36,486 nucleotides of DNA from Marivita sp. (lineage in GTDB: Bacteria > Pseudomonadota > Alphaproteobacteria > Rhodobacterales > Rhodobacteraceae): contig NZ_JAEPMO010000022.1 in assembly GCF_017643905.1 (NCBI RefSeq), forward strand, positions 1 to 36,486. The letters run 5' to 3'. The stretch's first letter is position 1, and every line of letters starts with the position of its first letter. This document shows, one piece after another, positions 8,060-15,725 of this stretch. The notes below the pieces were generated by a model. That model was not told the origin of the DNA and did no database searches. It saw nothing but the letters and a program-made list of their open reading frames with translations. The translations under genes were made by a program, and so were the position numbers.

Positions 8060-9360
8060 TCGCCCGTTCCGATCCCCCCACCCGGACCCGCATCGCGGCC
8101 GAGCCTGAGACGGCCCGACTGGTCGCGGACACGATCACCCGGCTTCTGGATCGGATCAATGCGATCAGCGCCGGCGGGCCGGGATGGACGCGCCCCTCCT
8201 ACAGTGCGCTGGAAAGCCAGGCCCATCGCGTGATCGAGGAAGAGGCACTGGCCCTTGGCCTGACAGTCAGCCGGGATGCGGCAGGCAATTTCCTTGCGCG
8301 GATGGATGGGCAGGATCCCAGCCGCCCGCCGCTTTTCATCGGCTCGCATCTCGATACCGTCAGCCAAGGGGGCGCCTATGACGGGCAAGCCGGTGTCGCA
8401 GCCGCCCTGGCGCTGATCGCGGCGCTGTCGGCCAGGCGGATCACGCCGCCGATGGATCTGGTCCTGATCATCACCCGGGCAGAGGAAAGCGTCTGGTTTC
8501 CCGTCTCCTACATCGGATCGCGGGCGCATCTGGGGCGTCTCTTGTCCGAGGATCTGACCGCCCTGCGCAGCGACACGGGCCGCAGCCTTTCCGATCACAT
8601 GCGCGACGAAGGGGGCGATCCGGCGGCGGTCCTGGCGATGGCCCCGCCCCCGCCGGCCCAATTTCTTGAATTCCATATCGAACAGGGGCCGGTCCTTGCG
8701 GCGGCAGGCGAAGCCTATGGGCTGGTGACCGCCGTGCGCGGTGGGCTGCGCTACCGGCAGGCCCGGATCACGGGGCAATGGGCCCATTCGGGCGGGGCGC
8801 CGCGCGGGGCGCGCGCCGATGCCGTCGTTGCCTTTTGCGATCTGGTCATGGCGATGGACCGCATCTGGGCCGAACTGCTCGCGCAAGGCGATGATCTGAC
8901 CGTGACCTTCGGCCGTGTCGATGCCGCCACGCCTGCGCATGCCATGGCCAAGGTGGCGGGCGATCTGGGCTTTTGCGTCGATCTGCGATCGGAGAACGTG
9001 GAGGTGCTGGACCGCGCCGATACCCTGCTTAAATCCGAGCTCGCCCGGATCGAGGCCGAACGCCCCGGCATCGCCTTTGCGCTTGGCACGCAAAGCCGCA
9101 GCGCGCCTGCGCGCATGTCCGGGGATGTTCTGGCGCGCATCGAACGGGGGGCCGCCGCGCTGGCAGACCAACCGCGCCGCATGCTGTCGGGCGGCGGGCA
9201 CGATGCGGCCGCCTTTGCCAGCGCGGGCTGGGACAGTGCAATGATCTTCATCCGCAACGAAAACGGCAGCCATTGCCCCGAGGAACACATGGAAATCGCC
9301 GATCTGACCCGCGCGACCCTCGCCGTTCTGGCCGCCATTGCCGGGGGCTGGGACGCATGA
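8056..9360 (+). CDS. M20-family amidohydrolase (N-carbamoyl-L-amino acid hydrolase / allantoate amidohydrolase type)
   Basis: 434 residues. Metal-binding pattern of the HyuC/AllC group: His98 in GSHLDTV, Asp109 in GGAYDG, Glu143/Glu144 in AEESVWF, His207 in FHIEQGP and His406 in GSHCPEEH. The dimerisation domain carries RITGQWAHSGGAPRG. These enzymes cleave carbamoyl or other amide bonds of acyclic amino-acid derivatives in the cytoplasm. ATG at 8056 is chosen because it makes the same ATGA overlap with the upstream gene as its neighbours do; ATG 8047 and GTG 8029 are in frame but less likely. Next to a ring-opening oxoprolinase it may process the opened product. Exact substrate unknown. Confidence 0.88.
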   Translation: MIARSDPPTRTRIAAEPETARLVADTITRLLDRINAISAGGPGWTRPSYSALESQAHRVIEEEALALGLTVSRDAAGNFLARMDGQDPSRPPLFIGSHLDTVSQGGAYDGQAGVAAALALIAALSARRITPPMDLVLIITRAEESVWFPVSYIGSRAHLGRLLSEDLTALRSDTGRSLSDHMRDEGGDPAAVLAMAPPPPAQFLEFHIEQGPVLAAAGEAYGLVTAVRGGLRYRQARITGQWAHSGGAPRGARADAVVAFCDLVMAMDRIWAELLAQGDDLTVTFGRVDAATPAHAMAKVAGDLGFCVDLRSENVEVLDRADTLLKSELARIEAERPGIAFALGTQSRSAPARMSGDVLARIERGAAALADQPRRMLSGGGHDAAAFASAGWDSAMIFIRNENGSHCPEEHMEIADLTRATLAVLAAIAGGWDA

Positions 9361-9989
9361 CCACCGGATCGCTGACCCGCACCGCCTATGACAACCTGCG
9401 CGCCGATATCATCGCAGGCGAGATCGAGGCCGGTACGATCCTGTCGGAACGCGACCTTGCGGAGACATTCGGCATTTCGCGCACCCCGCTGCGCTCGGCG
9501 CTCTCGCGGCTGGAACGCGAAGGGCTGATCGAGCGGCTTGTGAACGGTGCCTTGCTGGTGCGCGCGGTGACGGTGGAAAAGCTTTTGGAAATACTCGGGC
9601 TTCGGCAGCTTCTGGAAGCCGCCGCCGCCGCGCGGGCTGCAGGTTTTGGCCTGACACCGGCCTTGCGGGCCGCCCGCGATGCCGCGCAGGGCTTTCTCGA
9701 CACACCGTCGGATTTCGAAAGCTTCTGGGCCGAGGATGAAAAGTTTCACATGGCCGTGGCAGAGGCCGCGGGGCTGGTCTTTCTGCCCGTGATCCTGGCC
9801 GAACAGCGCGCCATCGTGCAGCGCAGCACGATTATCCGGACCCATGCCCGTTTCGACCAGCAATCGCGCGAACATATCGCGGTGATCGACGCCATCGCCG
9901 CGCGGGATCCGCAGGCGGCACATGCGGCCATGTCACAACATTTCGAAGCGATGAAGGCACGCTCCATCGGCATGCTTTCGGATCCGTGA
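9357..9989 (+). CDS. GntR-family transcriptional regulator, FCD domain (second of two)
   Basis: 210 residues. Winged helix signature at the N-terminus (ILSERDLAETFGISRTPLRSALSRLEREGLIERL) and an FCD domain with likely ligands in DEKFHMAV, EHIAVIDA and QHFEAM. ATG at 9357 overlaps the upstream stop as ATGA and gives a normal-length N-terminus. Two different FCD regulators inside one operon suggest that two signals, for example the imported substrate and a later intermediate, are sensed (inference). Confidence 0.9.
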   Translation: MTTGSLTRTAYDNLRADIIAGEIEAGTILSERDLAETFGISRTPLRSALSRLEREGLIERLVNGALLVRAVTVEKLLEILGLRQLLEAAAAARAAGFGLTPALRAARDAAQGFLDTPSDFESFWAEDEKFHMAVAEAAGLVFLPVILAEQRAIVQRSTIIRTHARFDQQSREHIAVIDAIAARDPQAAHAAMSQHFEAMKARSIGMLSDP

Positions 9990-9998
9990 GGCAGGCAG

Positions 9999-11189
9999 AT
10001 GATGCAGCACGATCAGGACATGACCCCGGCCAATGGCCCCGACCGCGGCTCGGCTGCGCCCTTCGCGCAGGACGAATTGGCCGGGCGTACCGCGCGGCTT
10101 CAACGGGCGCTGGCCGCGCATGGGGCCGAAGCGCTGGTCCTGACCGGCCCCGAGAACATCTATTGGGCCACTGGGCGGCAAACCGCGGGATATTTCGCCT
10201 TTCAGGCGCTCGTGCTGCCTGTTCAGGGCCGCCCTATCCTGCTGGTGCGCGAGCTGGAGCGGACGGGGGCGCGTGTCTCGACATGGCTTGAGGATATCCG
10301 CACCTGGCAGGATGGCGAGGATCCGGCGCAGGCGCTGGCTGCGATCCTGCGCGAGCTTCGGGCAGGCCACGTTGCGATCGAAACCGAGGGATGGTTCGTC
10401 AGCCCGGCTTTGTTCGACCGGATCCGCGCGGCCTTGCCCGACCTGCGCTGGACGAACGGCTCGGGTCTGGCCGAGGGGGTTCGCATCGTCAAATCCCCCG
10501 CCGAACTGGAGGCGCTGCGCCGGGCGGCGGCCTATTCGCAAGCCGGCATGCGCGCGGCGATCGACGCCTGCCGCGCCGGGGTCAGCGAGAACGAGATCGC
10601 CGCCGAAATGACCGCCGCGGCGATCCGCGCGGGATCCGATGCGATGGCGATGGAGCCGCTCATCTCTTCCGGGCCGCGGGCGGGTGTGCCGCATGCGACC
10701 TGGCGGCGGCGCGTACTGGAACCGGGCGACCCGGTTTTCCTGGAACTGGCCGCCAGCCACGACAGGTATCACGCCGCCTTGATGCGCAGCGTCTGGATCG
10801 GCCCACCCCCAGCCGAGGCGCAGCGCATGATGGATGTGGCCTTGCGCGCGCTGGATGCCGCCCTTGCTGCGATGCGTCCGGGCCGCCCATGCAGCGATGT
10901 CCATGACGCGGCCCAGGCCGTGATCGATCAGGCGGGATATGGCGACGCGTTTCGCAAGCGCATCGGCTATTCCATGGGCATCGCCTTTGCGCCCGATTGG
11001 GGCGAGGGGGCGATCCTGTCGCTCTTCACCGGGGTGGATCAGGCGCTGGAACCGGGCATGGCCTTTCACCTGCCCGCGACCTTGCGCCGGTTCGGAGCCT
11101 TCACGGTCGGCGCCTCTGAAACCGTGATCCTTACGCCCTCGGGCCCCGAGCCCCTGTCCGACCTGCCCCGCCAGATGATCTTGCGCTAG
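9999..11189 (+). CDS. M24-family creatinase/ectoine-hydrolase-like protein, metal ligands not conserved
   Basis: 396 residues: an N-terminal creatinase domain (VLTGPENIYWATG) and a C-terminal pita-bread domain. The dinuclear-metal aspartates of aminopeptidase P are replaced (VFLELAASHDRYHAALMRS has Glu and Ala where two Asp are expected), and the GHGIG histidine is Tyr in GYSMGIAF. A histidine is retained in PHATW, where creatinase has its catalytic His. This places it with metal-independent C-N hydrolases such as creatinase and ectoine hydrolase rather than Xaa-Pro peptidases. The substrate is not known; the context suggests a C-N bond in a cyclic or N-substituted amino acid. A purine-rich GAGGCAGG upstream supports ATG 9999 or the adjacent ATG at 10002. 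Confidence 0.82.
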   Translation: MMQHDQDMTPANGPDRGSAAPFAQDELAGRTARLQRALAAHGAEALVLTGPENIYWATGRQTAGYFAFQALVLPVQGRPILLVRELERTGARVSTWLEDIRTWQDGEDPAQALAAILRELRAGHVAIETEGWFVSPALFDRIRAALPDLRWTNGSGLAEGVRIVKSPAELEALRRAAAYSQAGMRAAIDACRAGVSENEIAAEMTAAAIRAGSDAMAMEPLISSGPRAGVPHATWRRRVLEPGDPVFLELAASHDRYHAALMRSVWIGPPPAEAQRMMDVALRALDAALAAMRPGRPCSDVHDAAQAVIDQAGYGDAFRKRIGYSMGIAFAPDWGEGAILSLFTGVDQALEPGMAFHLPATLRRFGAFTVGASETVILTPSGPEPLSDLPRQMILR

Positions 11190-11292
11190 AAGATTTCGAC
11201 CATGCGCCGCCCGCCCAAAGACCGGATTTTCCAAGCCTGCCGACAAGGGCTGACCCAAGACAGGCAAGACCGAAACCCACAGGAGACTTGAA

Positions 11293-12558
11293 ATGCTCAG
11301 CCAGACCCCCGGCCTGATGGAGGCCGTTCGCGACCGGTTCGCCCATGTCGATACCTGCCCCTTCGAGGGGCCGCGCATCTTTTTCGAGAATGCGGGCGGT
11401 GCGCTCACGCTGAAATCCGTGGTGGACACTTCGGCCAAGTTCGCGGCCATTCCCGACAATCAGGGGCGCGACAACCCCGCAGCGCATGCGCTGGTCGCCC
11501 TGATCGAGCGCGCCAAGCAGGATATGGCCGTCTTCTTCAACGCACCCAAGGGGCAGTTTTTCGTCGGTGAAAGCGGGACAGAGCTGCTCTTTCGGCTGAT
11601 CCGCACCGCTATTGTCGGCACGGACCCGGGCCGGGTTCTGGGCTCCACCCTTGAGCACCCCGCCACCCGCAGCGCCGCGCGCCATTGGGCCGAGGTCGCG
11701 GGCAAGCCCCATGTCCTTGTCGCCCATGACGACGCCACCGGCTGCGTCGGCCCCGAGGCTTACCTGCCCGAGATCACCCCCGACACGCGCGTGGCCACCA
11801 TTCTGCACACCTCGCCCGTCACGGGCATGGGCGTCGATGTGGCCGCCATCGCCGCCGAGATAAGGGCCGTCGCACCCGAGTGCATCATCATCGCCGACGG
11901 CATCCAGCACGCGGCCCATGGGCGGCTCGATATCGAAAGCTACGATATCGACGGCTATGTCATCTCGCCCTACAAGGTGTTCTCGCGCCATGGCTATGGG
12001 GTGGCCTGGGTCTCGGACCGGCTCAATGCGATCAAGCACGAGCATCTGATCGACGCGCCGGGCAACCCCTGGGAATTCGGCACGCGCGACACCGGCGCCT
12101 ATGTCACCTTTTCCGATGTGGTCGCCTATTTCGACTGGCTGGGCGGAGAGGTCTCGGACGAAACCGACCGCCGCGCCCGTATCGTGGCCGCGGGCGAGGC
12201 GATCCACGCCCATGAGGCCCGCCTGACCGAGGCGATGATCCACGGCACCGGCAATCTGAAAGGCCTGGCCGAGATCGCGGGCATCACCATCATCGGCGGG
12301 GCGGACAACCCGCGCCGCGAGGGGCTCGTCTCGATCACGGTCGCGGACATGGAGGCGCCCGAGGTGGTCACGAAACTGCGCGAACGCGGCATCCGCACCC
12401 ATACGCGCAAGGCCGACCACTACTCGGGCAATATCCTGACGCCCTTGGGCATGGCCTCGGCCGTGCGCGTCTCGATGTGCCATTACAACACCGAGGCCGA
12501 GGTCGCCCAGTTCCTGCAAGCCATCCGCGAAATCGCAGAAGGGGCACAGGCCTGTTGA
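11293..12558 (+). CDS. Class V aminotransferase (cysteine desulfurase-like PLP enzyme), C-terminus altered by mobile element
   Basis: 421 residues with fold-type I PLP features: Asp202 and nearby Gln205 in IADGIQHAAHG, and the Schiff-base Lys228 in SPYKVFSRHG. Class V members include serine-pyruvate and aspartate aminotransferases, isopenicillin epimerases and desulfurases; the exact reaction is not clear. An AGGAG 8 nt before ATG 11293 and the 103-nt gap after the M24 gene suggest its own ribosome loading. The last codon (TGT) and the stop (TGA) lie within the left inverted repeat of an IS21-type remnant that begins at 12553, so the original C-terminus was probably lost or replaced by a few residues. 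Confidence 0.85.
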   Translation: MLSQTPGLMEAVRDRFAHVDTCPFEGPRIFFENAGGALTLKSVVDTSAKFAAIPDNQGRDNPAAHALVALIERAKQDMAVFFNAPKGQFFVGESGTELLFRLIRTAIVGTDPGRVLGSTLEHPATRSAARHWAEVAGKPHVLVAHDDATGCVGPEAYLPEITPDTRVATILHTSPVTGMGVDVAAIAAEIRAVAPECIIIADGIQHAAHGRLDIESYDIDGYVISPYKVFSRHGYGVAWVSDRLNAIKHEHLIDAPGNPWEFGTRDTGAYVTFSDVVAYFDWLGGEVSDETDRRARIVAAGEAIHAHEARLTEAMIHGTGNLKGLAEIAGITIIGGADNPRREGLVSITVADMEAPEVVTKLRERGIRTHTRKADHYSGNILTPLGMASAVRVSMCHYNTEAEVAQFLQAIREIAEGAQAC

Positions 12559-12583
12559 TTGTCACTGAGAACTGACCCGGTTT
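12553..12583 (+). repeat. Left terminal inverted repeat of IS21 derivative
   Basis: 31 bp containing TGTCACTGAGAACTGACCC, an exact reverse complement of 12891-12921. It supplies the stop codon of the upstream aminotransferase gene. Confidence 0.92.
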
Positions 12584-12665
12584 GGGGCGAAATTGTCATC
12601 GAGAACTGACCCATGTGCAACCGTGCTCCGGCTTGAACCAGCCAGGAGCGATAGGAGTGTTAGAC

Positions 12666-12848
12666 ATGGGATTTTTGATGATCATTCGGAAATGGGCGTT
12701 GCGGGACAAGATGACGACCGCCTTACTCGACCGGCTCACCCACCGCTGCCATATCCTTGAAACCGGCAACGACAGCTACCGCTTCAAGGCAAGCTCAGAG
12801 ACCGCGAAAAAAAAGCGAAAGGAGACCGCACCATTGACGACCACATAA
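12666..12848 (+). pseudogene. istA-istB deletion chimera
   Basis: 60 codons. The first part ([16 protein letters not shown]) reads like the start of an IS21 IstA transposase before its helix-turn-helix. From [19 protein letters not shown] onward it reads like the C-terminus of the IstB ATPase helper. The junction falls at about 12709-12713 in AAGATG, a word likely common to both genes, suggesting deletion by recombination at a short repeat. GTG 12657 is an alternative start. No transposition function can remain. Confidence 0.8.
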
Positions 12849-12890
12849 CAGACAAAACATAACCGCTGGGTGGGTCAAACCTCGGTGACA

Positions 12891-12921
12891 AAACCGGGTC
12901 AGTTCTCAGTGACAATCAACA
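12891..12921 (-). repeat. Right terminal inverted repeat of IS21 derivative
   Basis: Exact reverse complement of 12553-12583 over 31 bp. Confidence 0.92.
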
Positions 12922-13191
12922 CTTCCCGGGTGCACAGGTGAGTGGATTGCATGCCCGTACCAACCCATATTACGGCCAACAAGCCGGATCGATGGACGCG
13001 TCCATCGGACAAGAAATTGGTGCGGATTATTGTGAAGTCTTGGTGAACGGCTTGCCAGGTTCCGCAATGAGTGACTGGTGTGGGGTTTTCGTTGCTAGCT
13101 TGATCCTTCGCGAGAAAGCGGCACCGGTTGCACGGTGCCGCTAGTTGATTATTCCAGTTGTGAAACTGATTGGCTATCAGGCGTCACACGT
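12922..13191. other. 270-bp spacer with no recognised gene
   Basis: A 68-codon open frame at 12938-13144 resembles no family I know, has no good ribosome site and sits between mobile elements, so I do not call it. The only clear structure is the hairpin at its right end. Confidence 0.5.
13117..13142 (+). terminator. Perfect 10-bp hairpin, possible terminator
   Basis: AGCGGCACCG pairs exactly with CGGTGCCGCT around GTTGCA and is followed by AGTTGATTATT, moderately T-rich. Preceded by AAA, it could work on either strand. It is isolated from any intact gene now, probably the relic of one removed by the insertions. Confidence 0.5.
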
Positions 13192-13374
13192 TCATTGCGC
13201 CGAGCCGGCCAGTTCCCGCACCTTCTCTAGGAATCCCTCCCGATTGGCCGCGGCCGCGGCCTCGTCGACCTCAACCACCACAATGTCCGACAATTCAGGA
13301 AGCGCTAGGTAATCTGACACTTGGATGTCGCTACGGCTGGGGCGACGGAAGCCATTCACCAGGCGTTGTTGCAT
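13192..13374 (-). pseudogene. C-terminal remnant of an unidentified gene fused to IS end
   Basis: A 60-codon frame whose body (SDYLALPELSDIVVVEVDEAAAAANREGFLEKVRELAG) looks like genuine coding sequence with alternating strand and helix character, but I do not recognise the family. Its ATG and first few codons come from the inverted repeat of the adjacent IS element, so the true N-terminus was probably removed by the insertion or a linked deletion. Confidence 0.4.
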
Positions 13375-14451
13375 TAACCCGGCCTGAGGCGTGACGTCCC
13401 CTTACCCCACTGACGTCATGCCACGTGGACGATCTCGGCGGTGCCGAGTGCGTTGAATCGGTTCATGAGGGCGATTCGGATGTGGATTTCTGCGGTCTGG
13501 CGGTCGGGGTCACGGGCAGCGATGCGTTCGCCGAAGGACTTGAGGCAGCGCATCTTCGCTTCGATGCGGCTGCGGGCGTGGTATCCTGTCCATCGCTTCC
13601 AGAAGGCTCGGCCATAGTATCGGGTGGCTCGCAGAGTTTCGTTTCTGGCAATTGCGGCTGGGCAGTCTTCCTTCCATGACCGACCATTCTTGCGGATCGG
13701 GATGATTGGGACCGCATCGCGTGCTAGGATTGCTGTATGACAACGCTTTGTGTCGTAGGCACCATCGGCCGTCACAGTGCTGATGTTTTCGTCCACGGGG
13801 ATTTGCCCTGGCAGGTCTGGCAGCACTGGGCTGTCGCCGTCTCGGCTGGGTGTAAACTCCACCGCCCGGATGTCGGAGGTGGCGGTATCCATCGCCAGAT
13901 GGACCTTGCGCCCCTCTCAGCGATGCTTTGCATCGCCTGCCGGGCAATGATTGGCGACGACCCTGAACACCGTGCTTGCGGGCCTGCCATTCACCGTCAC
14001 CGAGGAACTTGATCCCGGTGCTGTCCACCAACAGGTTCAGCTGCCCATCGGCACGACGATAGGGGATCTGCACCTTGAGGGTCTTCTGCCTGCGGCACAG
14101 CGTCGAGTAGTCTGGAACGGGCCAGTCCAGCCCTGCCAGACGCAGGAGGCTCGCGACCATCCCGGCTGTCTGCCTGAGCGGCAGCTTGAACAATACCTTG
14201 AGCGACAGGCAGAACTGGAACGCGGCATTCGAAAAGACCGGCGGGCGTCCTGGGCGTCCCTCATGCGGCGCGTGCCAGGTCATCTCCTTGTCCAGCCAGA
14301 TCAGCAGCGACCCGCGCTTCCTGAGCGCATCGTTGTAGGTGGACCAGTTTGTCGTGCGGTAGCGGGCGGGCTTGGGCTTGCTCATGCAGCTCGTCTAACC
14401 GCATGGATTCCCGATGTGAATCCTTCACGGCGATAGTTCTGCAACAATGCC
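13362..14451 (-). mobile_element. IS5-family (IS903-like) insertion sequence, transposase broken
   Basis: Ends are imperfect inverted repeats: GGCGTTGTTGCA at 13362 and the reverse complement of GGCATTGTTGCA ending at 14451. The span is 1090 bp; subtracting the 37-bp insertion in the transposase leaves 1053 bp, close to the usual length of IS903-group elements. The flanking 9-mers do not match, so the typical target duplication is absent, pointing to a later rearrangement next to the element. Confidence 0.8.
13416..14385 (-). pseudogene. IS903-like DDE transposase, frameshifted by a 37-bp insertion
   Basis: The N-terminal half runs from ATG at 14385 (RTTNWSTYNDALRKRGSL, then LVDSTGIKFLGDGEWQARKHG containing the first catalytic Asp). 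The frame is lost at about 13949 and recovers at about 13912 (RKVHLAMDTATSDIRAVEFTPS), continuing through TVTADGAYDT with the second Asp and RSRIEAKM with the catalytic Glu. Comparing with the conserved GRRQWRKVH block, the extra bases are 13913-13949, 37 nt. All three catalytic residues survive, but in two frames. It is treated as dead; programmed frameshifting across 37 nt is not plausible. Confidence 0.85.
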
Positions 14452-14734
14452 CCTCTGGTCTGGCGACCTAGTCTTGAACGAAGCCTGCTGGACCTGGACG
14501 GTGACGGTGGGTTTGCTCGTCAATATCTCCACCAGCATCCTGTTTCTCGTGCTGATCCTGCAGGACCAGCCGCTGGCCGCCGTACTGGTCGGCTATGGTC
14601 TCTCGGTGCCTTACAACATCGTGGCGACTGTTCGGGTCTGGCGGTCAGCCGCGCGCTACAGCGGTCCGTCGCTCCATGCCGATCTGGCGCGCATCGTGAC
14701 CGTCACCCTTATGGCGGGTCTGACGCTGACATGA
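14447..14734 (+). pseudogene. Fragment of an unidentified membrane protein between two mobile elements
   Basis: A 95-codon frame whose ATG lies in the right inverted repeat of the IS903-like element. The body has two hydrophobic segments (VTVGLLVNISTSILFLVLIL and AAVLVGYGLSVPYNIVATV) and looks like real protein sequence. It stops where the IS6 remnant begins. Both ends therefore appear truncated. I do not recognise the family. Confidence 0.4.
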
Positions 14735-14991
14735 TGCGCGCGCCGTGACGCAACCCAAAGTTCACCCGCTTCCACCGAAGCCGGAACGTCTTGTAGCTGA
14801 CGTCAACGCTACGCTCATGGAGAAAGTCTTCGATGTTCCGAAGCGAAAGCGGGAAGCGCAGGGCGAGCATCGCTGCCAAGCGGATGATTGCAGGGCTGGT
14901 TTTGAAATACCCAAATGGGATACGTATTGTCATCCGGCGAGGCCATGCAACCGCCCTACCCGTCTCAAGCTGGTTTTCCTTGACAGTGCCG
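14735..14991 (-). mobile_element. IS6-family transposase remnant
   Basis: On the minus strand, from 14933, the sequence reads FGYFKTSPAIIRLAAMLALRFPLSLRNIEDFLHERSVDVSYKTFRLRWKR, the N-terminal region of IS6/IS26-type transposases (usually SLRDVEELLAERGVDVSYETVRRW). Upstream, GGCACTGTCAA (reverse complement of 14981-14991) matches the IS6-type terminal repeat. Coding similarity ends near 14765, so only about 60 of some 230 residues are left and the catalytic DDE core is gone. Confidence 0.75.
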
Positions 14992-15029
14992 CCACAGGAA
15001 ATCGGGCCTGAGGGCGCGCACAGGTCCGG

Positions 15030-15635
15030 TCATGGGCGGGTAAAGACTGAGAGCGCCAACGTCAGCATTTCGCGAATGCGCGCGGGGTCTTCGCCCGAGG
15101 CGCGTTGCGTGATGGCAAGGGCGATCTGCTCGCCCAGGTATTTCGCACCGGCCTCGACAGACAGCTCACCCGGCCAGTCCCCGGCATCGCGCGCCGATTG
15201 CAGGAACGTGGCATAGGCCGCCTGTGCGGCCGCTTCGATTTCATCGACCCGCGCCCGCGTGTCCGGCCCCAGCCGGTGCTTGCCCGAGCGCATCTTGTAG
15301 AACAGGCAGCCGGTTTCCATCCGGGGATCGTCGAGGGCGAAGTCGACCAGCGCATCAAGCGTCTGGCGCAGCCCCTGCCCGCCATGCAGGATCACGAACA
15401 TTTCCGACAGCACCCTTTCGGCATAGCGATCCAGCGCCGCGCGCGACAAACCATCCTCACTACCGAACGCGCGGTAAAGCGAGGGCTTCGAGATGCCCGC
15501 CATCTGGCAGATCGCGTTGACCGAGACATCGGCGGGGTCGCTTTGCCAATATGCGGTCATCGCGACATCTAGCACCTGCTCGGCGTTCATGGTCCGCGGG
15601 CGGCCGCGCGCTGGTCCTTTATCGGCATCGCTCAT
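15030..15635 (-). CDS. TetR/AcrR-family repressor, divergent from the SDR gene
   Basis: 201 residues. N-terminal helix-turn-helix with VNAICQMAGISKPSLYRAFGSEDGL (about residues 39-63), then a ligand-binding domain with METGCLFYKMRSGK in the style of the YxaF/LmrA-like TetR C-terminal family. It probably represses the divergent short-chain dehydrogenase and itself: the 90-bp gap between the starts contains a perfect operator-like palindrome and a weaker second copy. The inducer is unknown. Confidence 0.9.
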   Translation of the reverse strand: MSDADKGPARGRPRTMNAEQVLDVAMTAYWQSDPADVSVNAICQMAGISKPSLYRAFGSEDGLSRAALDRYAERVLSEMFVILHGGQGLRQTLDALVDFALDDPRMETGCLFYKMRSGKHRLGPDTRARVDEIEAAAQAAYATFLQSARDAGDWPGELSVEAGAKYLGEQIALAITQRASGEDPARIREMLTLALSVFTRP

Positions 15636-15637
15636 TT

Positions 15638-15655
15638 ATGTACTATCCGGTATTT
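15638..15655. promoter_or_regulatory. Second, degenerate TetR operator copy next to the tetR start
   Basis: ATGTACTATCCGGTATTT matches the perfect palindrome at 15683-15700 at 11 of 18 positions, keeping the GTAC and CGGTA cores. It lies directly upstream of the repressor start codon, so autoregulation is likely. The centres are 45 bp apart. Confidence 0.5.
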
Positions 15656-15682
15656 TATATCTTGACGGGGAGCTTTCGATAT

Positions 15683-15700
15683 TTGTACCAATCGGTACAA
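15683..15700. promoter_or_regulatory. TetR-type operator upstream of the SDR gene
   Basis: TTGTACC-AATC-GGTACAA is a perfect 7-bp inverted repeat 25 bp before the SDR start. TTGACG at 15662-15667 may be the -35 box, which would put the palindrome over the -10 region, the usual placement for repression. Confidence 0.7.
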
Positions 15701-15725
15701 CAGCGCGCAAGCAGGAGTATGACCC

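Larger units (their letters stand above)
12553..12921. mobile_element. Non-autonomous IS21-family derivative (369 bp)
   Basis: Bounded by perfect 31-bp inverted repeats. A second, degenerate copy of the terminal word lies inside each end (near 12594 and 12868-12890), matching the multiple terminal repeats of IS21 elements. The interior joins the first codons of istA to the last codons of istB, so almost all of both genes is missing. No target duplication is visible in the flanks. It may still be mobilised by a full IS21 transposase in trans (inference). Confidence 0.85.

Noticed and set aside
7807-9288. 493-codon minus-strand frame opposite the M20 gene
   Set aside because: Antisense shadow; low complexity in Gly, Arg and Ala, while the plus strand has all M20 metal motifs.
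12938-13144. 68-codon frame after the IS21 derivative
   Set aside because: No family resemblance, no ribosome site, and it lies in a rearranged region.
13353-14460. Search for 9-bp target duplication around the IS903-like element
   Set aside because: The flanking 9-mers differ, so no duplication is claimed.
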